From: JAWLBW01 sp041687475
Lineage (GTDB): Bacteria; J088; JAWLBW01
Length of the DNA stretch: 8,242 nt
Reading direction: 5' to 3'
Assembly: GCA_041687475.1 (NCBI GenBank)
Contig: JAWLBW010000211.1
Coordinates: 1-8,242, forward strand
This document shows positions 3,260-8,242 of this stretch, piece after piece. The notes under the pieces were generated by a model. That model did not search any database and was not told the origin of the DNA. It saw only the letters and a program-made list of their open reading frames with translations. Numbering within the stretch: the first letter of the stretch is position 1; each line of letters begins with the position of its first letter. Made by a program: the position numbers and the translations under genes.

Positions 3260-6200
3260 CTACTGCATCTCGTACGCCCCCATATCGACCGTCCCATTCA
3301 CAATCCGGGGGTCATTGGCCATGTCGACCGGCGAGGCGACGCCGTCCCAGACGCTGTTGTCACCCGCGTCGACCGCCGCCGAACCGTAGCTGAGACGGAC
3401 ATTGCCCTGTATGTCGTCGGCCGTGCCGGCGATGCCGTCGGGCCCGACGGGGCTGGTGGCCAGGTGTGGATCGCCGCTCACCACATTGCTGCACGAAAGC
3501 GCGCCGTAGACGGAATAAATGCCGGCGACACTGGCCGGATACGCGCAACCGTTCTCAAGCAGCGAATACGTAACGGTGACATCGGCCGTGGGGCCGACCG
3601 TGGTATCGAAGAAGAGCTCGAGATTCCGACTTTTGTCGTCTGCAGTATCGTTCTGCCAGAACAGCGAGTTGGTGATCTGGAGCGAGGGACCGGTCCACCG
3701 AATCGCGCCCCCTGTCGCCTCGGCGTAATTGCCCACAAGAGAGGTGTGAACAAGCTCGGCACGGCTGTAACGGCCGCCGTCGACGGCGCCGCCGTACCGG
3801 GCCGAATTGCCGGTGAGCACGACATTGGTGAGGCGCATGGGGGTGCTCACATTCGAGTACAGGTATATTCCGCCCCCGAACGTGGGCACACCACGAGGTA
3901 GCGAGTTGCCGCGAATGTTCGCCCGGGTAATCTCCGGCGTCGTATAATAGGCAGCGATGCCGGCCCCGCTGTATTCCGCCTCATTCTCGACGAAAAAGGT
4001 CTCGTGCAGCCGGGGCACCCTGTTCCCCGACGACGAGGTGGCGTAAAGGCCGCCGCCGGACTCGCCCGACGTATTCCACTTGAAGGTGACTTTGTCGTAG
4101 AACCCATCGGTGCTCGTCGTGTACAGGCCCCCGCCGTTCCCCGAAGCTGTGTTTTCGAGGAAAGTGCTGTCTTCGATCGTGAGCTCGGTGCCGGCAATGC
4201 GCCCGCCTCCACCCTGGCTCGACGAGTTGCCCTCGAAAACCACGCCGCTCAGGTGCAGCGTTCCGTTGCCGGTGTTGATGCCGCCTCCGTGGGTAACGGC
4301 GACATTGTCGTCGAAGCGCGAATCGGTAAGCGTCAGCTCGGCATCGCTCGCATACAGTCCGCCGCCGTAGCGGGCCTCGTTCTCGACGAATTTCAGCTGC
4401 GCAAGCGCCGGCGAAGCATTGCGAACGAACATGCCGCCGCCGTAGCTCTGCTCGCCCGCGCCAAGGGCATAGCCATTGGTGATCGTAAAGCCGTCGAGCC
4501 CGGCCGAGGAGTTGACATCTTCGGCGGTCACGACGTGGTAGCTGCGCGATTCGCCGTCGGCCAGCAGCCCCGAAAGCGTCGTCACGTACAGATCGGGGTT
4601 GCGCTCGCTGCGCGCCGTCTCGGTTCCCTGAAAGCCGCCGTAAATCTTGACGCCGTTCTTCAACACAAAGCTTGCCCCACGGTCGGCGCCGTCGGTCGGC
4701 GTGTACGCTCCCTCGGCCACCCAGATCTCATCGCCCGTCGTGGCGACCAGCAGCGCTTCACGCAGGCTGGCCAACGCTTCGTACCACCACCTTCCGCCCT
4801 CGGGCGAAGCCGTCTGGTCGGGATCGACGTGAATGGTTCGGGGTCCGCTGGTTCGCGAGTAGATAACGGCCGGGCGACTCACCGCCCCGTCGATGAGGGC
4901 GTAAATGCGGGCGAGCCCGACGAAGCCCGTCGTCACTTCGGCTGTGTTGGAACCGGTCGAAACGACATCGACTACCGTGTCTCGCTCGCTCACCCAGGAA
5001 GTCACGGGGGTGGGGGCGCGATACTCGTCCCACGCCGTGGCGGTCAGCGTAGCCTTGACTCCCCCATTCGGCAGACGCCGGCCCTGGGGCGAAACCGTAG
5101 CGCCCGGCTCGACCGTCATCCACGCAACGCCGCCGTTCAATTCTCCCCCCAATGCCGGATCGAGCACGGTCGTCTCCGTCACGGACGAGCCCATGCCCCG
5201 GCGAAAGGCCCAGGCACCGATGAGGTCGTCGCGGTGGGGGTGGCCGTCGAGTATTTCCGTAAAGCGCCAGTCTTCGAGCGTGCCCGCCGTGAGCGCCGTG
5301 CTCCACACGCGCACATCGTCCACAGCGCCGTCGAAATACTGGTCGTCGTAGCCGAGGCCGAGGCGGAAGTCGCGACCATCGGGAATCGCATGCGGCGCGG
5401 CCGGTTCGTCCGAGGCCACCTCGACGCCGTCGATGAACAGGCGACGCGTGGTTCCATCCCAGCTCGAAGCCACGTGGTGCCAGCCGTCGGTCAGGTCTAC
5501 GGGCGCCGAATTGAGGGTGCTTCCCCACCACGAAGTGGAAAGCCCGTCGGCCGTCAGGCGGAAGGCGATGGCTTGATTCGACACGCCGTAGTTGCCCCAG
5601 GCCGCAATACCGCCGAGCCCCATGCTCTTCGGCCGAATCCACGCTTCGACTGTGTAGGCTTCGCCGTTGGAAGGCACGGGAATCTCCGAGGGGAAGACGA
5701 CGCTTCCCGAGCTGCCGTCGAAGTCCAGTGCGTAATTGGTGCAAGCCACCCACACCCATGCGGGTCGGCCCGCCAGCGCATCGTCGCCCCCCTGCACCCG
5801 GCAGCTGCGCCCCGGCACGTCGGGCTCGGTGGCTACGGTCACTTCGTAAGCGCTGCCGTCGTCGAGCGCTGTGGGGAACTGGTAGGTGCCGTTCGTGGTC
5901 ACCTCGAGGTCGTAGGTTCCATCCTTCCGCAGAACGAGCGTGTCGGTGGTCAGCCCCGTAACGGTTACGCCGATGGAAAACTGTTCGGTCACGCAGTTCA
6001 AGCGCATCGAAACGCCGGCGGCGGCCACCACTCCGCTGGTCCTGTCGAGCAAGGTGCAGGTCTGCAGGGGATTGGTCGGCTGCGCCTCGATGGTCACGTC
6101 GTAGCTCTCGAGATCGAGCAACTCCGTGGGGAAGGCGTGGCGCCCATTCCCCGTAAGGGCCAGGTCATCGCCCCCATTGTTCCGCAGAAGCAGGCCCTCG

Positions 6201-6802
6201 CCCTTCAGGCCGGTCACGTCGACTTCGATGGGGTACCGGTGCGATTCGCAGGTGACCGCGACGTGTACATGGCCCTTGACCGTTCCCGACGTCGGCTCGG
6301 CCGTGCACGTCTGCGCGGGATTTGCGGGCTGCGCGGCCACCGTAACTTCCCACGCCTCGCCATACGCCACGGGCGCGGGAAATTCGAAGTTGCCGACGCT
6401 GTTCGGGGTGCGCTCGACGCCGTCGTGGTTGCGCAGAAGCAGGCCGATGCCCTCGAGACCGTGCACCTTTCCGCCCAGGGTAAAGGTCTGTCGTACGAAC
6501 CGCGCCACGACCTCGCAGTTTTTGTGGACGGGCGCCGTCGTGAAGACCTCGCCGTCGAGCGTACCCCCGCAGCCTTCCACGACATCAATATCGAATCCCT
6601 CGTCGGGCGTCACGGTGAGCGCGGCGGTCTTGCCCGCGGCCACGTTCAGACTTGCCGGCTCAATGGCGCCCCCTTCCCCGGCGGTGGCCGTGACGGTGAA
6701 GCCGACCGTACCGTTACGGGCGGCATTGTCATCAGAGGAACACCCGAAGGCGAAGACAGCGACGAGGGCGACAAAAAGCGCTATGCGGAAGCGTTTCAGC
6801 AT
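3260..6802 (-). CDS. Large surface lipoprotein: InlB-like, 3 tandem modules, LamG, beta-helix
   Basis: 1180 aa from the ATG at 6800-6802. A longer frame reaches 6865, but its extra 21 codons lack a signal peptide. Residues 1-20 form a basic-then-hydrophobic lipoprotein signal ending AFGC, with C21 the lipidated residue and Ser at +2, consistent with outer-membrane sorting. Domains in order: InlB-like repeat 31-102 (Cys78/Cys96); three tandem modules of about 80 aa, 107-185, 190-270 and 275-355, each with GL..(G/D).L.LR, a QTCT or RSCR cysteine and a final VTC-type cysteine; LamG/concanavalin-like domain 356-513 (YTVEAWIRP, WHHVASSWDG, LFIDGV, DGAVDDVRVW); Ig-like linker about 560-650; right-handed parallel beta-helix 655-1110 with repeated NxA..GGG(L/I)Y turns; and a C-terminal choice-of-anchor-Q-type ending (SAAVDAGD, NDPRIVNGTVDMGAYE). 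It is probably a secreted adhesin or glycan-binding protein; no catalytic residues are evident. Confidence 0.9.
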   Translation of the reverse strand: MLKRFRIALFVALVAVFAFGCSSDDNAARNGTVGFTVTATAGEGGAIEPASLNVAAGKTAALTVTPDEGFDIDVVEGCGGTLDGEVFTTAPVHKNCEVVARFVRQTFTLGGKVHGLEGIGLLLRNHDGVERTPNSVGNFEFPAPVAYGEAWEVTVAAQPANPAQTCTAEPTSGTVKGHVHVAVTCESHRYPIEVDVTGLKGEGLLLRNNGGDDLALTGNGRHAFPTELLDLESYDVTIEAQPTNPLQTCTLLDRTSGVVAAAGVSMRLNCVTEQFSIGVTVTGLTTDTLVLRKDGTYDLEVTTNGTYQFPTALDDGSAYEVTVATEPDVPGRSCRVQGGDDALAGRPAWVWVACTNYALDFDGSSGSVVFPSEIPVPSNGEAYTVEAWIRPKSMGLGGIAAWGNYGVSNQAIAFRLTADGLSTSWWGSTLNSAPVDLTDGWHHVASSWDGTTRRLFIDGVEVASDEPAAPHAIPDGRDFRLGLGYDDQYFDGAVDDVRVWSTALTAGTLEDWRFTEILDGHPHRDDLIGAWAFRRGMGSSVTETTVLDPALGGELNGGVAWMTVEPGATVSPQGRRLPNGGVKATLTATAWDEYRAPTPVTSWVSERDTVVDVVSTGSNTAEVTTGFVGLARIYALIDGAVSRPAVIYSRTSGPRTIHVDPDQTASPEGGRWWYEALASLREALLVATTGDEIWVAEGAYTPTDGADRGASFVLKNGVKIYGGFQGTETARSERNPDLYVTTLSGLLADGESRSYHVVTAEDVNSSAGLDGFTITNGYALGAGEQSYGGGMFVRNASPALAQLKFVENEARYGGGLYASDAELTLTDSRFDDNVAVTHGGGINTGNGTLHLSGVVFEGNSSSQGGGGRIAGTELTIEDSTFLENTASGNGGGLYTTSTDGFYDKVTFKWNTSGESGGGLYATSSSGNRVPRLHETFFVENEAEYSGAGIAAYYTTPEITRANIRGNSLPRGVPTFGGGIYLYSNVSTPMRLTNVVLTGNSARYGGAVDGGRYSRAELVHTSLVGNYAEATGGAIRWTGPSLQITNSLFWQNDTADDKSRNLELFFDTTVGPTADVTVTYSLLENGCAYPASVAGIYSVYGALSCSNVVSGDPHLATSPVGPDGIAGTADDIQGNVRLSYGSAAVDAGDNSVWDGVASPVDMANDPRIVNGTVDMGAYEMQ

Positions 6803-6990
6803 TTTTCTACCGGAATGACAGCGAAATTCGACGGATACCGCTCGCACGCCCCGGCCTCGGTCCACTGACCGGCTCGGTAGACGCCTTGCAGACGGTACGC
6901 ATTAGTCAACGCCGGTATTTTAACGGAAAGGCGGGGTATTTCGCGGGCCCTGATCAGGGGGGGGGCACGTGCAGTACGGTTGCACGGTTA

Positions 6991-7018
6991 GTGACCAGTG
7001 ACCTGTGGCCGGTGGCCG
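6991..7018 (+). repeat. Heptanucleotide array, GTGACCG/GTGGCCG family, 4 units
   Basis: Units GTGACCA, GTGACCT, GTGGCCG, GTGGCCG, followed by GTTTCGGGCTGCACGG and preceded by TTGCACGGTTA. The best-matching units lie at the right end, and the same end-gradient is seen at 1419, 7247 and 8208. Confidence 0.85.
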
Positions 7019-7051
7019 GTTTCGGGCTGCACGGCCTGCACGGGGTAATAT

Positions 7052-7072
7052 GTGAGAAGTGATAAGTGAGAG
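7052..7072 (+). repeat. Heptanucleotide array, GTGATAC family, 3 degenerate units
   Basis: Units GTGAGAA, GTGATAA, GTGAGAG, followed by GTGCCGTGCTGCACGG. This is the most degenerate array of the family, with the final C of each unit changed. Confidence 0.7.
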
Positions 7073-7081
7073 GTGCCGTGC

Positions 7082-7182
7082 TGCACGGTCGCACGGGGCC
7101 TGGCCGGTTGTCATTGATACCGGTATCCGCTTTTCCCTCGGTCCACCACGTCCACTTCGTCCACCTCATTCGTGCTGCACGG
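7082..7182 (+). repeat. Composite repeat unit, copy 3 of 3
   Basis: TGCACGGTCGCACGG, GGCCTGGCCGG, TTGTCATTGATA, CCGGTATCCGCTTTTCCC, three 9-nt units (7141-7167: GTCCACCAC, GTCCACTTC, GTCCACCTC), then ATTCGTGCTGCACGG. It shares CCTGGCCG and CCGGTATCCGCTT with copy 1, and the 9-nt array and right end with copy 2. Confidence 0.82.
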
Positions 7183-7192
7183 GCGGACGTGC

Positions 7193-7220
7193 GTGATACG
7201 TGAAACGTGAAACGTGATAC
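7193..7220 (+). repeat. Heptanucleotide array, GTGATAC family, 4 units
   Basis: Units GTGATAC, GTGAAAC, GTGAAAC, GTGATAC. It is preceded by GTGCTGCACGGGCGGACGTGC, a sequence that also precedes the different GTGACCG array at 8208. The same flank therefore carries two different heptamer families. Confidence 0.87.
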
Positions 7221-7246
7221 GAGCCGTGATGACCGGGCGGACGGTT

Positions 7247-7267
7247 GTGACCTGTGGCCTGTGGCCG
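7247..7267 (+). repeat. Heptanucleotide array, GTGACCG/GTGGCCG family, 3 units
   Basis: Units GTGACCT, GTGGCCT, GTGGCCG, then GTTTCGTGCTGCACGG. The flank is the same as at 8229-8242. Confidence 0.85.
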
Positions 7268-7341
7268 GTTTCGTGCTGCACGGGCGGGCGGGTTAACTTC
7301 CGGCCGGAATGTTACCGGTATGCCGTGCGACCGTTTTTGTA

Positions 7342-7383
7342 CCGACGACCGACGTCCGACGACCGACGACCGATGACGGATGA
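7342..7383 (+). repeat. Heptanucleotide array, CCGACGA family, 6 units
   Basis: Units CCGACGA, CCGACGT, CCGACGA, CCGACGA, CCGATGA, CGGATGA. It is followed by CAGCCGTGCAGCAAGG, a core-like sequence in inverted orientation, and then by the promoter of the toxin-antitoxin operon about 30 nt away. Confidence 0.87.
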
Positions 7384-7415
7384 CAGCCGTGCAGCAAGGG
7401 ATAAACGGTCTCCTG

Positions 7416-7449
7416 TTGACAAGGAATCTTTCCTTGCTAAAGTAAGGAC
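7416..7449 (+). promoter_or_regulatory. Promoter with operator-like palindrome for the toxin-antitoxin operon
   Basis: A consensus -35 TTGACA (7416-7421) and TAAAGT (7438-7443, 4 of 6 matches to the -10 consensus) are 16 nt apart. The spacer contains CAAGGAA TCT TTCCTTG (7420-7436), a perfect 7-bp inverted repeat, and a third AAGGA half-site follows at 7444-7448. An autorepressing AbrB-type antitoxin bound there would block RNA polymerase. The distance from the -10 to the ATG (6 nt) places the likely start of transcription at or beside the A of the ATG, so the mRNA may be leaderless. AAGGA is also only 1 nt from the ATG, too close for a normal ribosome site. Confidence 0.7.
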
Positions 7450-7758
7450 ATGGCCAAGGTCACGAAAAAATTGCAGATTACCTTGCCTAAGGCTGTTGCC
7501 ACCGAGCTCGGCATAGGACCGGGTACGGAGCTTTCCGTCGAGGCCGCCGGCGACGTCGTTCGTCTGCGTCCGATTGAACCCACCGACGAATCGCCGCGCA
7601 CTGAAAGCCTCATCGCACGCCTCGAGGCTTTCGATGAAGCCTCGGAGCGTCAACGCCAACGGGACGCGTACTTACGCGCCCAACAGCCCGAAATCTTCGC
7701 AGATTCGGCGCGCGGGTGGAAACGCGAGGACCTCTACGACCGTGGCCTTCCTCGCTGA
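7450..7758 (+). CDS. vapB: SpoVT/AbrB-domain antitoxin of a VapBC-type pair
   Basis: A 102-aa protein. Residues 3-43 are a SpoVT-AbrB swapped-hairpin DNA-binding domain (KVTKKLQITLPKAVATELGI, then PGTELSVEA and VVRLRPI), the common N-terminal half of AbrB-type antitoxins. Residues 45-102 form a charged, probably unstructured-to-helical tail (ARLEAFDEASERQRQRDAYLR and the ending GWKREDLYDRG) expected to wrap and inhibit the toxin. It should neutralise the PIN ribonuclease encoded next and repress its own promoter. Its stop overlaps the toxin start by 17 nt, showing translational coupling. The start at 7450 is directly after the -10 element, and no other ATG fits the domain. It resembles the paired antitoxins of many VapC toxins; the exact subfamily is not determined. 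Confidence 0.9.
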   Translation: MAKVTKKLQITLPKAVATELGIGPGTELSVEAAGDVVRLRPIEPTDESPRTESLIARLEAFDEASERQRQRDAYLRAQQPEIFADSARGWKREDLYDRGLPR

Positions 7759-8179
7759 TACGAATATACTCGTTTACCGGCACGACCCGCACTTTCCGGA
7801 CAAACAGCAACGGGCCGAGCAACTGCTCCGTGAAGAGCTTGCAACGCAGGAGGCTCGCATTGCGCACCAATCAATTGTTGAATTCATCGCTGCCGTCACG
7901 CGACTGTTCGTGGCTGCCGGCGTGTCATTGCTTACCCTCGACGACGCCCGCCGTGAGGCTGAAGAACTGCTCAATCAGTTTTCGGTTCTCTATCCGGTCG
8001 AGGCATTGGTTCGGCTGGCGATCCGTGGCAGTGCCGCCTACCAACTGAATTGGTTCGACGCCCACCTATGGGCTTTTGCCGAACACCATGGCGTACCGAT
8101 TCTCTATTCGGAGGATTTTCAGCACGGGCGTACCTATGGAACCGTAAAAGTCGTGAACCCGTTTCTGAACGACGCCTGA
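7742..8179 (+). CDS. vapC: PIN-domain ribonuclease toxin, VapC-like
   Basis: A 145-aa PIN-domain protein. The start is GTG at 7742-7744 (VAFLADTNILVY), because this puts the first acidic residue at position 6, as usual. The open frame extends further upstream only as an antitoxin shadow. The metal-binding acids are present: D6 in ADTN, E47 in SIVEF, D106 in NWFDAHLW, and E124/D125 in YSEDFQHG. The ending KVVNPF is typical of the family. The length is normal (about 130-150 aa), so the toxin should be active; known VapC toxins cleave RNA, often tRNA or rRNA. Translation is probably coupled to the antitoxin (17-nt overlap, GAGGA about 11 nt upstream of the GTG). The repeat core begins 8 nt after the stop, so no terminator is seen. 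Confidence 0.92.
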   Translation: MAFLADTNILVYRHDPHFPDKQQRAEQLLREELATQEARIAHQSIVEFIAAVTRLFVAAGVSLLTLDDARREAEELLNQFSVLYPVEALVRLAIRGSAAYQLNWFDAHLWAFAEHHGVPILYSEDFQHGRTYGTVKVVNPFLNDA

Positions 8180-8186
8180 GCTTGGC

Positions 8187-8242
8187 GTGCTGCACGGGCG
8201 GACGTGCGTGACCGGTGACTGGTGGCCGGTTTCGTGCTGCAC
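8187..8242 (+). repeat. Repeat block with two exact cores at the window edge
   Basis: GTGCTGCACGGGCGGACGTGC, then three heptamers (8208-8228: GTGACCG, GTGACTG, GTGGCCG), then GTTTCGTGCTGCAC ending exactly at the window edge. The left half equals 7172-7192 and the right half equals the block at 7247-7281, so it is a recombined combination of two other blocks. Confidence 0.85.

Larger units (their letters stand above)
6866..7415. other. 550-nt gene-free repeat tract upstream of both divergent genes
   Basis: This tract separates the leftward lipoprotein gene from the rightward toxin-antitoxin operon, so both promoters should lie in it or at its edges. 6866-6947 is unique sequence; read leftward it has AT-rich GTTAAAATACC near 6918 and TTGACT near 6906 as weak promoter candidates for the lipoprotein. 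CCCTGATCAGGG (6948-6959) is a perfect palindrome merging into a run of nine Gs (6957-6965). The rest is repeats: arrays at 6991-7018, 7052-7072, 7193-7220, 7247-7267 and 7342-7383, composite unit 3 at 7082-7182, and exact cores at 7078, 7172 and 7273. No protein-like frame was seen. Confidence 0.65.

Noticed and set aside
4004..6868. 954-codon open frame on the + strand, opposite the lipoprotein gene
   Set aside because: It is a GC-driven antisense shadow of the lipoprotein gene. It has no recognisable domain, an Arg/Gly/His/Ala-rich composition and no ribosome site, whereas the minus frame has a signal peptide and known domains.
7574..7741. Longer start for the PIN toxin, 56 codons upstream
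   Set aside because: That part overlaps the antitoxin in another frame, has no PIN features and would put the catalytic Asp far from the N-terminus. GTG at 7742 fits the family.

Overview
The window is GC-rich bacterial DNA that alternates a few ordinary genes with long intergenic tracts of short degenerate repeats. The genes point to a Gram-negative-type bacterium: a lipoprotein signal peptide, standard-code stops, a Shine-Dalgarno site ahead of the thioesterase gene and a sigma70-like promoter. I cannot name the phylum. No rRNA, tRNA, CRISPR array, integrase or transposase gene is visible.

Layout. 1-178 is non-coding and holds a strong terminator read leftward. 179-316 (minus) is the 3' end of a gene whose 5' part has been replaced by repeats. 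682-1281 (minus) is an unrecognised 199-aa protein. 1282-1722 is repeats plus unassigned sequence. 1723-1965 (minus) is an Unstab_antitox-type addiction-module antitoxin with no toxin beside it. 2009-2464 (minus) is a hotdog-fold thioesterase-like protein. 2481-3232 is a dense repeat tract. 3260-6802 (minus) is a large 1180-aa surface lipoprotein: an InlB-like domain, three tandem Cys-paired modules, a LamG-like domain and a right-handed beta-helix ending in a choice-of-anchor-Q-type motif. 6866-7415 is another repeat tract. 7450-8179 (plus) is an AbrB-type antitoxin and PIN-domain toxin operon with its own promoter and operator-like palindrome. 8187-8242 is repeat sequence that runs out of the window.

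The most unusual content is the intergenic DNA. A short core, GTGCTGCACGG (fullest form CCGTGCTGCACGG, a palindrome around one central T), recurs through the gaps. Between copies sit short arrays of several unrelated repeat families, almost all with a 7-nt unit: GTGATAC/GTGAAAC, GTGACCG/GTGGCCG, TGTCATT, GGGCATT and CCGACGA. There is also one 9-nt family, GTCCACnnC. The nine exact GTGCTGCAC copies lie on the + strand and outside the genes, although the genes run in both directions. A composite unit of about 100 nt built from these parts occurs three times. Two genes (179-316 and 1723-1965) have ends that coincide with repeat material, so the repeats appear to spread and occasionally damage neighbouring genes.

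The genes do not form one pathway. The two antitoxin genes and the toxin indicate accessory, mobile-type DNA. The lipoprotein is probably displayed on the outer membrane. The repeat mosaic is the candidate for an undescribed system, possibly repeats mobilised by a factor encoded elsewhere.
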